From Streptosporangium nondiastaticum (GTDB lineage Bacteria > Actinomycetota > Actinomycetes > Streptomycetales > Streptomycetaceae), in assembly GCF_003011965.1 (NCBI RefSeq), contig NZ_PXWG01000039.1, forward strand, positions 1-52,443: 52,443 nt of DNA. Direction: 5' to 3'. The notes beneath the pieces were generated by a model, which saw only the letters and a list, made by a program, of their open reading frames with translations, had not been told where the DNA came from and did no database searches. The first letter of the stretch is position 1, and every line of letters begins with the position of its first letter. Shown here piece after piece: positions 24,483 through 32,824 of this stretch. Position numbers and translations under genes: made by a program.

Positions 24483-26849
24483 TCAGGAGTTGACGGCCGC
24501 CGCCACCGCCGCCTGCGGGCGGATCGGCAGGCGGTTGACCGGGCGGCCCGTTGCCGCTCGTACCGCTGCTGCCACCGCCGCCGGGGACGTCACGACCGGC
24601 ACCGCGCTGATCGCCTTGGCGCCGAACGGGGCGACCACGTCCCGTTCCTCGACCAGCTTCACGATGTGGATGTCGGGGATGTCCAGGGACGTGGGCAGGG
24701 CGTAGCCGGTGAGGTCCGGGCGGCGGACCATTCCGCCCGCGGTGCGGAGGTTCTCCGTCAGGGCTGCGCCCACGCCCTGGGTCACTCCCGCTTCGATGCG
24801 GGACCTCGCCTGCGCCGGGTTGAGGACCCGGCCCACGTCCTGGGCCACCGCCATTTCGACGACTCGGACGGATCCCAGTTCCACGTCCACGTCCACGACC
24901 GCGCGCACCGCGCAGAAGGCGATGCCCACGAAGGCGTCGCCCTGCCCGTACTCGTCGAGCGGCTCGGTCGGGTGGGGGCGGCACTGGGCCGTGGCCCAGA
25001 GTTCCTTGCCGTCCAGGGCCTCGGCGACCGTCGTGCTCAGGACGCCGTCGTACGAGGTGATCTTTCCGTCGGCGATCGTCAGCAGCTCCGCGGACATGCC
25101 GAACTGTGCGGCCAGCGGCTGCAGCAGTTGCGTCCGCACCATCCGGGCCGCCCGCTCGACCGCGCCGCCCGAGACCCACGTGTGGCGGCTGTGCGCGCCG
25201 GGGCCGGAGGGGGGCTGGTCGGTGTCGACGGGGGCGACGTAGACCTCGTCCAGGCCCAGGACTTCCTGGACGATCTGGCGGGCGAGGGTCGAGAAGCCCT
25301 GGCCGGTCTCCACGGCCGCGCAGATGACCGTCGCCGTCGGGCCGGTCACCTTGACCGTCGCCGTCGAGACCTCGTCGGCGCCCTCCGCGCCGAGCATGTG
25401 CACCATGCCCAGGCCGTAGCCGACGCCGCGCCGCACCGCGCCGGGCTCGCCCGCGCCGTCGGGGCCGCCGGGCAGCATCCACTCCTCCTCGGGGTCGTCG
25501 GAGGGGAGGGCGGGCAGCGGGTAGTCGCGGACGGCGCGCAGGAGTTCGGCGACGGGCGCGGGGCAGGTGACGGTCTGGCCGGTGGGCAGCAGGTCGCCCG
25601 TGGCCATCACGTTGCGCAGGCGCAGCTCCGCCGGGTCGAGGCCCAGGCGGGCCGCGAGCTTGTCCATCTGGCCCTCGTACGCGGCGCACACCTGCATGGC
25701 GCCCTCGCCGCGCACGTGGCCGGACGGCGGGTTGTTCGTACGGACGGCCCAGCCCTCGACGAAGGCGTGCGGGACCACGTACGGGCCGCAGGCGAAGGCC
25801 ACGGCTGCGGCCAGGGCGTCGGACGAGGAGTCGGCGTAGGCGCCCGCGTCCAGCAGGATCTGCGCCTCGACCTTCACCAGCTTGCCGTCGGCGTCCGCGT
25901 GGTGGCGGTAGCGCAGCAGGGTGGGGTGGCGGTGCGGGTGGCCGAGGAAGGACTCCTCGCGGGTGGCGACGAGCTTGACGGGGTGGCCGGTGCGCAGCGC
26001 GAGCAGGCCGAGCGGCAGCTGCATGCCGGGGTCCTCGCGGTCGCCCGTCGCGCCGGGCACGCCGGTGACGACGATCTTCACGCGCTCCGGTGCCAGGCCG
26101 AAGCAGGCGGCGGCGAGGTCGCGGTCGGCGTGCGGGTCCGTGGACGCGGTGTAGATCTCGACGCCGCCGTCGGGGCGGGGCACGGCCAGGCCGGCCTCGG
26201 CGCCGATGGGCGCGGGGTCCTGGCGGCCGATCCGGTACAGCCCCTCGACGATCACCTCGCCGACGACCTCCGGGTCGCCGAAGCGCAGCGGGATGTGGCG
26301 GATCAGATTGCCGTCGGGGTGCAGCGGCTCGGCGGAGAACGCCTGCTCGGGGTCGGTGACCGGCTCCAGCACCTCGTACTCGACGGCGATGGCCGCCGCG
26401 GCCAGCCGCGCCGTGTCGGGGTGGTCGGCGGCGACGGCGGCGATCGGCTCGCCATGGTGGCGCACGATGTCGGACGCGAAGACCGGCCGGTCGGCGACCT
26501 TGCGGCCGTGGGCGGCGTCGCCCGGCACGTCCGCGTGCGTGACGACGGCGCGGACGCCCGGCATGCGGGCGGCCTCGGAGGTGTCGATCGACAGGATGCG
26601 GGCGTGCGGGTGCGGGGAGCGCAGGAGCGCGGCCCACAGCAGGCCCTCCGCCCACAGGTCGGCCGCGTACGGGTAGATGCCCTGGGCCTTGGCCTCCGCG
26701 TCGGCCGGGGGGAGGGAGGCGCCGATGCCGTGCGTCGGTTCGGCGGGGCCGCCGGGCGAGGCGAGCGTGGGGACGGTGATGGCCGTGGCGCCGCCGTCGG
26801 TCATGCCGGTCGTTCCCGTCATGCCGCCCATTCCGCCGCTTCCCGTCAT
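24483..26849 (-). CDS. xanthine dehydrogenase-type molybdopterin-binding subunit
   Basis: A 788-residue large subunit of a molybdenum hydroxylase (xanthine dehydrogenase/aldehyde oxidase family), the site of substrate hydroxylation. Seen: a Gly/Met/Thr-rich N-terminus, L-L-R-S-P-H-P-H-A-R-I near residue 75, N-N-P-P-S-G-H-V-R-G-E-G-A-M-Q near 370, and the C-terminal T-Q-G-V-G-A-A-L-T-E-N, whose Glu matches the catalytic Glu. The usual G-G-x-F-G-G-K/R-E-D motif is degenerate: here P-G-A-T-G-D-R-E-D-P. The start overlaps the [2Fe-2S] gene stop by 4 bases (ATGA). The operon order FAD, Fe-S, Mo is typical. Whether xanthine is the substrate is uncertain. Confidence 0.87.
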   Translation of the reverse strand: MTGSGGMGGMTGTTGMTDGGATAITVPTLASPGGPAEPTHGIGASLPPADAEAKAQGIYPYAADLWAEGLLWAALLRSPHPHARILSIDTSEAARMPGVRAVVTHADVPGDAAHGRKVADRPVFASDIVRHHGEPIAAVAADHPDTARLAAAAIAVEYEVLEPVTDPEQAFSAEPLHPDGNLIRHIPLRFGDPEVVGEVIVEGLYRIGRQDPAPIGAEAGLAVPRPDGGVEIYTASTDPHADRDLAAACFGLAPERVKIVVTGVPGATGDREDPGMQLPLGLLALRTGHPVKLVATREESFLGHPHRHPTLLRYRHHADADGKLVKVEAQILLDAGAYADSSSDALAAAVAFACGPYVVPHAFVEGWAVRTNNPPSGHVRGEGAMQVCAAYEGQMDKLAARLGLDPAELRLRNVMATGDLLPTGQTVTCPAPVAELLRAVRDYPLPALPSDDPEEEWMLPGGPDGAGEPGAVRRGVGYGLGMVHMLGAEGADEVSTATVKVTGPTATVICAAVETGQGFSTLARQIVQEVLGLDEVYVAPVDTDQPPSGPGAHSRHTWVSGGAVERAARMVRTQLLQPLAAQFGMSAELLTIADGKITSYDGVLSTTVAEALDGKELWATAQCRPHPTEPLDEYGQGDAFVGIAFCAVRAVVDVDVELGSVRVVEMAVAQDVGRVLNPAQARSRIEAGVTQGVGAALTENLRTAGGMVRRPDLTGYALPTSLDIPDIHIVKLVEERDVVAPFGAKAISAVPVVTSPAAVAAAVRAATGRPVNRLPIRPQAAVAAAVNS

Positions 26850-29119
26850 GCCGTCGCCCTTCCGCTGCCCCCGCCGTGCGGGCCCGCCTGGTGCGGGATG
26901 CGGGCCTGGTCCGCATCCGGCTGCACAGCCTCGTACGGCTGCTGCGCGTCCTGAAGCCCGTGCGCCGGCCCCTGCGCCACGCCATGCTCCAGGCCCTGCT
27001 CAAGTCCCTGATCAAGTCCCTGCTGGAGCTCCTGCTCGTGAGCCGCGGCCGCCTCGCGCTCGCCGACGACCTGGCGGACCGCGTCGAGCACGCCCCGGTA
27101 GCCCGAGCAGCGGCAGAGGTTGCCGCAGATGGCCTGGCGGGTCTCCAGCTCGGTCGGGGCGTGGTTGCCCTCCAGCAGGTCGTGCATGGTCATCGCCATG
27201 CCCGGCACGCAGAAGCCGCACTGCACGGCGCCGCACTCGGCGAGCGCCCGCTGCACGTCGGACGGCCGCCCGTCGACGGCGAGGCCCTCGACCGTACGGA
27301 TCTCCGAGCCGGCGGTGGTCGCGGCCGGGACCAGGCAGGAGGCCACCAGGCGGCCGTCGACCTGGACCGAGCAGGCCCCGCACTCGCCCTGCGAGCACCC
27401 GTCCTTGGCCCCGGCCAGGCCGAGGCGCTCGCGCAGCACGTACAGCAGCGACTCGCCGATCCAGGCGTCGGTCACGGGCCGGTCGGTGCCGTTGACGCGC
27501 AGGACGTACGAGGCGCAGGGGTGCTCGGTGTGGGGGGCGAGGGGGTGGGCCCCGAGGGGGTCCTGGCCGAGCGGGTCGTGTCCGAGGGGGGCGTACGCGG
27601 GCGGCGCGGGCTCCTCATGGGCGGGCCCGCCGTCCGCCGTCGCGGCCACGGCACCGGCAGCAGCGCCGGCACCGGCGGCAGCTGCGGCACCGGCCGCCTC
27701 CGGCCCGCTCTGCTGCGGTACGAACGGCTCCGGCATCGTGGGCTGCTGGGCGGGCTCGTCCGGCTGAGTCGGCTGCTCCGCCTCCGCGGACTGCCCCGGC
27801 TCGTGGGAGAGCGTGGGCAGGCCGGGCTGCTCGGCCGGCTCCACCGGTTCGGCAGCCTGCTCGGTCATCCCGGTGGGCCCGGGCTGCTCAGCCATCCCGG
27901 TGTGCCCGGGCTGCTCGCCGTGCCCGGAATGCTCGCCGTGGCCGAACGACTCCGCGTGCATCGCCTGATGCGGCAGCGTCGTCCGGGCAGGCTGCTGCTC
28001 CGGCTCACCGGCCGGATGCTCCGGCTGCTCCGGCTGCTCCGACGGCAACGAGGGCGCCGAGTACTCAGGGTGCTCCAGGTGCTCCGGCTGCCCCGGGTGT
28101 ACCGGCTGCTCCGGCTCCTCCGCAGCGTCAGCCGCCCCGGCCGCCGTGGCTGCCGCAGCCGCCGTCTCCGCCGCGGCCGTCTCCGCACCGCCCGGATTAT
28201 CGCCCGTACCGGTGACATCCGTGACGTACTGCGGCACGGTGAACGCGCCCGTCACGTCCACGGCCGGCGGCTCGCCGGAAGCGGAATTCTCGGCGACCGG
28301 ACTCGCAAAGCCGTCCAGCGCGTACTCACCGGACGTGTCGGCCGCGTCCGCAGCCTCCTCGGGAACAACCGGAACCGACCACTGGCCGGTGCCGCCCGGA
28401 ATGGGCGTACCGGCGGCAGGCGTGGCCGCGGCCAGCGACTGGCGCCAGGAGTCGTCCACGGGCTGCGCGGACCACGGAGCGGGGGCCGCGGCCGGAGCCG
28501 CGCCCGCGGGCTCCTGCGCCGGGCCGCCCCGGACCAGGTACTCACCGGACTCGTCGACGGGGTCGTCGCCCGCGGCCGGAACGGACCACTGGCCGGTCGA
28601 ACCCGTCGAGGCGTCGCCCGGCATCGGCCACTCCGCGGTGGCCTGCGGATCGGCCTCGTGAGTTCCGTGCGCGCCGTGCGATCCGTGCGCGCTATGCGTT
28701 CCGTGCGCGTCATGCGATCCGTGCACGTCATGCGCACCATGCACGTCGTGCGCACCGTGCGCCTCATGCACGCCATGCGCATCGTGCGCACCGCCGTCGT
28801 GACCCGTATGCGCCTCGCCCTGAGGCACATGCGCCCCGTACGGCGCCTGCGCCCCCTGCGGCACCCCCCACTGCCCGTGCGCCCCCGCGGCCGCCGGAGC
28901 CTGCTGCCACGAGTCCGCGGACGGCGGGACGTATCCGCCCGAACCGGCCGCGGCCAGCGGGTCCCAGGCGCCCGTGCCGGACATGGCCGCGCCCGGGTGG
29001 GCGAGGAGCTCCGGGGGCAGCTGCAGGAACGTGGTGCCCTCGTCGTACTCCCCGCCGCGCGGGATCGGCTCCCAGCCGGCCGGGCCGGCGGCGTGGGCCT
29101 GTCGCTGTTCGTCACTCAC
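26846..29119 (-). CDS. [2Fe-2S] subunit of the molybdenum hydroxylase with a ~530-residue low-complexity extension
   Basis: A 757-residue protein whose enzymatic part is only about residues 533-695. The plant-type cluster is G-C-S-Q-G-E-C-G-A-C-S, plus a later Cys. The second cluster is Q-C-G-F-C ... C-G-N-L-C-R-C-S-G-Y. Typical subunits have 160-200 residues. The extension holds eight tandem G-x-H-x-x-H hexapeptides (residues 110-157), three T-G-Q-W-S-V-P motifs, and Ala/Glu/Pro-rich and G-H-x-E-H-x-rich stretches. The C-terminus has a Q-G-L-x repeat tail. The GTG start overlaps the FAD-subunit stop, excluding a start inside the long upstream frame. The FAD and Mo genes flank it without gaps, so the extended protein is part of the complex. 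Confidence 0.82.
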   Translation of the reverse strand: MSDEQRQAHAAGPAGWEPIPRGGEYDEGTTFLQLPPELLAHPGAAMSGTGAWDPLAAAGSGGYVPPSADSWQQAPAAAGAHGQWGVPQGAQAPYGAHVPQGEAHTGHDGGAHDAHGVHEAHGAHDVHGAHDVHGSHDAHGTHSAHGSHGAHGTHEADPQATAEWPMPGDASTGSTGQWSVPAAGDDPVDESGEYLVRGGPAQEPAGAAPAAAPAPWSAQPVDDSWRQSLAAATPAAGTPIPGGTGQWSVPVVPEEAADAADTSGEYALDGFASPVAENSASGEPPAVDVTGAFTVPQYVTDVTGTGDNPGGAETAAAETAAAAATAAGAADAAEEPEQPVHPGQPEHLEHPEYSAPSLPSEQPEQPEHPAGEPEQQPARTTLPHQAMHAESFGHGEHSGHGEQPGHTGMAEQPGPTGMTEQAAEPVEPAEQPGLPTLSHEPGQSAEAEQPTQPDEPAQQPTMPEPFVPQQSGPEAAGAAAAAGAGAAAGAVAATADGGPAHEEPAPPAYAPLGHDPLGQDPLGAHPLAPHTEHPCASYVLRVNGTDRPVTDAWIGESLLYVLRERLGLAGAKDGCSQGECGACSVQVDGRLVASCLVPAATTAGSEIRTVEGLAVDGRPSDVQRALAECGAVQCGFCVPGMAMTMHDLLEGNHAPTELETRQAICGNLCRCSGYRGVLDAVRQVVGEREAAAAHEQELQQGLDQGLEQGLEHGVAQGPAHGLQDAQQPYEAVQPDADQARIPHQAGPHGGGSGRATA
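28649..28792 (-). repeat. eight 18-bp units encoding G-x-H-x-x-H repeats
   Basis: Eight in-frame 18-bp units within the Fe-S subunit gene encode residues 110-157, each G-(A/V/S/T)-H-(D/E/S/G)-x-(H/D). Two adjacent units (G-A-H-D-V-H twice) are identical at the protein level. Fifteen or more histidines occur in 48 residues. On the plus strand this appears as alternating GTGCGC/CATGC tracts. Confidence 0.85.
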
Positions 29120-30012
29120 GCGAGTGCCCTCCCCAGTGCTCGGCGGGCCAGAGTCGCCACCGTACGACGCAGGTGCAGCGCGGCGGGCGGCAGGGTGCCC
29201 GGCTCCCCGCCGTCGGGAGCGGGCGCGGGGTCCGGGATGCACGCCGCGGCGACGTACTCGCCGAAGGCGGCGCACGCCTCGGGGGCGAGCGTGCGCTCGC
29301 CGTCCCAGTCGATGAGCGAGGCGACCCAGCGCTCGGCGTCGAGGGGGCGCAGCGGCATGGGCGCGACGGCGCCCACCGCGCAGCGCACGCCCCGCCGGGC
29401 GGGGTCGAGGACGACGGCCACGGACGCGCTGGCCCGGCCGGGGCCGGTGCGTCCGGTGGCCTTGAGGAAGGTCTGCGGGGCGTGCAGCAGCGGCACGCGG
29501 ACGTAGCCGATGAGCTCGCCGGGGCCGAGCATCTCGTAGCCGGCGAGGAGGTGGCCGACGGGGATCTCGCGGCGGCCGCCGCCGGGCCCGGCGATGACGA
29601 GGGAGGCTTCGAGGGCGGCGAGGACGGGCAGGGCGTCGCCGGTCGGGGCGGCGGAGGCGATGTTGCCCCCGAGCGTGCCGGCGTTGCGGATCTGGGGCGG
29701 GCCGGCGGCGCGCGCGGCGGCCGCGAGCGCCGGGATGAGGGCCGCGAAGTCGGGGCGGCCCATCCGGGCGTGGGTGAGGCCGGCGCCGAGCAGGGCGTGG
29801 CCGTCCTGGTACTGCCAGCCGCGGATCTCGCTGATGCGGCCGAGGCCGACGAGCCCGGCGGGCCGCAGCAGCCCGGAGTTGACGGCGGCCATCAGATCGG
29901 TGCCACCCGCGACGGGCACGGCCGCGGGCATGGCGGCCAGCGCCGCCACGGCCTCGTCGAGCGAGCCCGGCAGCGTCACCGTGTGCGCCGCCTGCGGTGC
30001 GTGCGTGGTCAA
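29116..30012 (-). CDS. FAD-binding subunit of the molybdenum hydroxylase
   Basis: A 298-residue medium subunit (CoxM/XdhB type) that transfers electrons from the iron-sulfur clusters to NAD+ or another acceptor through FAD. The first FAD loop is V-A-G-G-T-D-L-M-A-A-V-N (about residues 34-45) and the second is R-N-A-G-T-L-G-G-N-I-A-S-A-A-P-T-G-D (about 109-126). Length is typical. It is the first gene of the three-gene operon; its TGA overlaps the GTG of the Fe-S gene (GTGA). A 298-base region upstream separates it from the amino-sugar operon. Confidence 0.9.
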   Translation of the reverse strand: MTTHAPQAAHTVTLPGSLDEAVAALAAMPAAVPVAGGTDLMAAVNSGLLRPAGLVGLGRISEIRGWQYQDGHALLGAGLTHARMGRPDFAALIPALAAAARAAGPPQIRNAGTLGGNIASAAPTGDALPVLAALEASLVIAGPGGGRREIPVGHLLAGYEMLGPGELIGYVRVPLLHAPQTFLKATGRTGPGRASASVAVVLDPARRGVRCAVGAVAPMPLRPLDAERWVASLIDWDGERTLAPEACAAFGEYVAAACIPDPAPAPDGGEPGTLPPAALHLRRTVATLARRALGRALA

Positions 30013-30052
30013 CCCAGCTGCCCCTTCCCCGGTGGTCCCGGCTGTCCGGCCT

Positions 30053-30078
30053 GATCCCGCCGTACGATCCCGCCGTAC
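30053..30078. repeat. two tandem 13-bp copies in the xdh upstream region
   Basis: GATCCCGCCGTAC occurs twice in direct succession (30053-30065, 30066-30078), followed by GGTACG. It lies about 40 bases upstream of the FAD-subunit start and could be part of a promoter or operator. I see no clear hexamers. The rest of 30013-30310 holds no gene. Confidence 0.6.
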
Positions 30079-30310
30079 GGTACGTCCTCACGGCCCGGAC
30101 GTGGCAACTCTGGCACATCTTCGGACTCCGCCGTCGCGAGGGTCCACGAACCGCCGATCCGTCCCCGGCAATGCGAATGGTCCGATTTTCGGGAGTGTCC
30201 CCGTTGTGTACGGATTGCCATTGTCAGGGGGCCTTTTTACGACTTACGGCAGTGTGTGAAGGACCACCGTGCCAGCCGCCCGCCGCCGGGACGCGCAGCT
30301 TGGCCGTGGC

Positions 30311-31957
30311 TCACACGATCGGGGGCGCGCCCTCGATCGGGCGTCCGAGGACGCCGGGGCGGCGCTGCCAGGGCCTGGGGCCGCCCGGGGGCCGGTAGTC
30401 CACGCCGAGGGCGTCGAGCCGGGCGTAATGGGCGGTCATACGGCGTTCGAACGCCGGGTAGTCGCGCTCGGCGGGGGCGGGCAGGTGCGACCAGACGGTC
30501 TCGGCGAAGGCGGCGAGGCGCGGAAAGGCCTGGTAGTCGAGGCGCTGCTGGTTCTCCGTCACCTCGCTCCACAGGTTGGCCTGGGCGCCCAGGACGCGCG
30601 CGGCGGCCTCGCCGAGCCCCGGCGGCACGGGCTCGAAGCGGTAGACGTCCTCCAGGGTGCGGACGTAGCCGATGGGTACGGGCTCGTCGGTACCGGCCGC
30701 CTGCCGGTGGTCCAGGTACACCTGCTGTTCGGGGCACATGACGACGTCGTGCCCGGCGCGCGCGGCGGCGATCCCGCCCGCGTAGCCCCGCCAGGAGGAG
30801 ACGGTGGCGCCCTCCGCCAGGCCCCCTTCGAGGATCTCGTCCCAGCCGACGAGGCGCCGGCCGCGCTCGGCCAGCCAGCGGTCGAAGTGCCGGACGAACC
30901 AGCTCTGCAGCTCGTCCTCACCGGCCAGCCCCAGCTCCCGGATCCGGGCCTGCGCGGCCGGGGACGCCTTCCACTGGTCCTTGGGGCACTCGTCGCCGCC
31001 GATGTGCACGAAGGGCGACGGGAAGAGGGCGAGGACCTCCGTCAGCACGCCCTCGTAGAAGGCGAGGACGGCATCGGACGGGGCGAGGACGTTCGGGCTG
31101 ACGCCCCACGTGTCCCACACCGTCAGGGCGGCGGTGTCGACGACGTCCGAGTTGCCGAGCTCCGGATACGCGGCGACGGCGGCCTGCGAGTGGCCCGGGA
31201 TGTCGATTTCCGGGACGACGGTGATGTGCCGCTCGGCGGCGTAGGCGACGATCTCGCGGATGTCGTCCTGCGTGTAGTAGCCCCCGTGCGGCCGCTCGTC
31301 CCACAGCGGCGACGCCCGGTGCCCGAGCTTGGTGCGGGAGCGCCAGGCGCCCGCCTCCGTGAGCCGCGGGTGGCGCAGGATCTCGATCCGCCAGCCCTGG
31401 TCGTCCGTCAGGTGCAGGTGCAGGACGTTGAGCTTGTGCGCGGCGAGCAGGTCCAGGTACCGCAGCACGCCGTCCTTGGGCAGGAAGTGGCGGGCGACGT
31501 CGAGGAGGACGCCGCGCCACCGGAACCGCGGCGCGTCCTCGACGGCGCATGCGGGCACGGCCCACTCGCGCTTTCCCGTGACCGGCGCCCGCCGGAAGGC
31601 CTCCGGGCCGAGCAGCTGACGGAGGGTCTGCGCCCCCCAGAAGACTCCGGCCGCGCTGCCGCCGCCGATCCTCAGGACACGGCCGTCCACGGCGATGCGG
31701 TAGCCCTCGGGGCCGAGCTCCCGCCCGACGGCCGGGTCGACGCTCAGCACGACGCGGCCGCCACCGTCCTCGCCCGGTGCGAGCGGCACGCCCGGTGCGA
31801 GCGGCAGCCCCGTCGCGGCGCCGACGGTGGCGCGCAGCCAGCGGGCGACGCCCTCGGTGCCGGGCCGCGCCTCCAGCAGGGTCTCCTCGCCGAGGACGTA
31901 CGGCCCGGCGGCCGGCACGTCACGGACCGATGCCGGCCCGGGGATCAGATCGGTCAT
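30311..31957 (-). CDS. beta-N-acetylhexosaminidase (GH20)
   Basis: A 548-residue glycoside hydrolase that releases N-acetylglucosamine (or GalNAc) from the non-reducing end of chito-oligosaccharides. A GH20b-type N-domain covers about 1-140 and the TIM barrel about 150-500. The catalytic Asp322-Glu323 pair lies in H-I-G-G-D-E-C-P-K; W-R-G-V-L-L-D-V-A-R-H-F near 147 is also diagnostic. There is no signal peptide, so it should be cytosolic and act on imported disaccharides. It lies 3 bases after the second sugar permease, as the last gene of the importer operon, which fits uptake of chitobiose or similar followed by intracellular cleavage. Confidence 0.93.
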   Translation of the reverse strand: MTDLIPGPASVRDVPAAGPYVLGEETLLEARPGTEGVARWLRATVGAATGLPLAPGVPLAPGEDGGGRVVLSVDPAVGRELGPEGYRIAVDGRVLRIGGGSAAGVFWGAQTLRQLLGPEAFRRAPVTGKREWAVPACAVEDAPRFRWRGVLLDVARHFLPKDGVLRYLDLLAAHKLNVLHLHLTDDQGWRIEILRHPRLTEAGAWRSRTKLGHRASPLWDERPHGGYYTQDDIREIVAYAAERHITVVPEIDIPGHSQAAVAAYPELGNSDVVDTAALTVWDTWGVSPNVLAPSDAVLAFYEGVLTEVLALFPSPFVHIGGDECPKDQWKASPAAQARIRELGLAGEDELQSWFVRHFDRWLAERGRRLVGWDEILEGGLAEGATVSSWRGYAGGIAAARAGHDVVMCPEQQVYLDHRQAAGTDEPVPIGYVRTLEDVYRFEPVPPGLGEAAARVLGAQANLWSEVTENQQRLDYQAFPRLAAFAETVWSHLPAPAERDYPAFERRMTAHYARLDALGVDYRPPGGPRPWQRRPGVLGRPIEGAPPIV

Positions 31958-31960
31958 GTG

Positions 31961-32824
31961 TCAGTCCTTCACCGCTCCGCCGAGGCCCGACACGAGCCTC
32001 CGCTGGACGAGTACGAAGAAGACGAGCACCGGCACGGTCATGACGGTGGACGCCGCCATGATGCCGCCCCAGTCGTTGCCCTCGTCCTTGAAGAAGACGA
32101 GGAGCGCCATGGGGAGGGTGGAGTTCTCGGTGGCGCTGACGATGAAGGACTTCGCGAAGAGGAAGTCGTTCCACGTCGAGATGAACGAGAAGACGCTCGT
32201 GGCGACGAGCCCGGGGAAGACCAGCGGGAAGAGAATCCGCCACAGGAAGCGGGCCCGGGTCGCGCCGTCGAGGTACGCGGCCTCCTCCAGCGTCTCCGGC
32301 ACCGCCCGGACGAACCCGCGCAGCATCCAGACGGCGAAGGGCAGCGAGAAGGCGATGTGCGGCAGGATCAGCGAGCCGAGCGTGTTGAGGCCGATGCCGG
32401 GCACGTACGCGCCGGCGTCGCGCAGGAGGAAGAACAGCGGGATGGTGAGCGCCTCGACCGGCACCATCTGGGCGACGAGGAACATCACGAGCAGGGTCGT
32501 CCGGAACCGGAAGCGGAAGCGGGTGACGGCGGTCGCGGCGAGGAAGGCCACGACCGCGGAGACGACGACCACGGTGCCCGCGACGAGCAGGCTGTTGAGG
32601 AAGTAGCGCGCGAAGTCCTGCTGCCCGAAGACGCGACGGAAGGCGTCCAGGGAGGGCGCGGACGTCCAGGGGCGGGGGCGGTCGCCCAGCACCTCCCCCT
32701 CCGGCTTGAGGGCCGAGAGCACCATCCAGTAGAGGGGGAAGGCGACCACGGCCGCCGTCAGCAGCGCCGCCGCCTCCGCGGCGAGCCGGCCGTACCGTCT
32801 GCCCGCCCCGTGCCGCCGTCTCAT
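31961..32824 (-). CDS. CUT1 sugar ABC transporter permease (MalG-like)
   Basis: A 287-residue inner-membrane permease with six hydrophobic segments. The coupling motif is E-E-A-A-Y-L-D-G-A-T-R-A (about residues 190-201), followed by F-P-L-V-F-P-G-L, and the ending V-Q-R-R-L-V-S-G-L-G-G-A-V-K is typical of MalG/DasC-type proteins. The ATG overlaps the stop of the first permease (ATGA). With the partner permease and the lipoprotein it forms a CUT1 importer. No ATPase gene is present, so a shared ATPase such as MsiK probably powers it, as known for other Streptomyces sugar importers. Confidence 0.92.
   Translation of the reverse strand: MRRRHGAGRRYGRLAAEAAALLTAAVVAFPLYWMVLSALKPEGEVLGDRPRPWTSAPSLDAFRRVFGQQDFARYFLNSLLVAGTVVVVSAVVAFLAATAVTRFRFRFRTTLLVMFLVAQMVPVEALTIPLFFLLRDAGAYVPGIGLNTLGSLILPHIAFSLPFAVWMLRGFVRAVPETLEEAAYLDGATRARFLWRILFPLVFPGLVATSVFSFISTWNDFLFAKSFIVSATENSTLPMALLVFFKDEGNDWGGIMAASTVMTVPVLVFFVLVQRRLVSGLGGAVKD

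Noticed and set aside
24666..26954. Long plus-strand open frame opposite the molybdopterin subunit gene
   Set aside because: Composition (Gly/Arg/Val/His-rich, no domain) is that of a GC-skew shadow; the minus strand encodes a recognisable enzyme over its whole length.
28649..28792. CRISPR-like array
   Set aside because: The periodic 18-bp units are in-frame coding repeats for G-x-H-x-x-H without spacers; there is no cas gene in the window.
26876..29506. Plus-strand open frame of about 876 residues opposite the Fe-S subunit
   Set aside because: An Arg/Leu-rich shadow of the repeated minus-strand gene, without start signal or domain.
29120..30118. Further upstream extension of the Fe-S subunit frame
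   Set aside because: It would overlap almost the whole FAD-subunit gene; GTG 29119 overlaps that gene's stop in the usual coupled manner.
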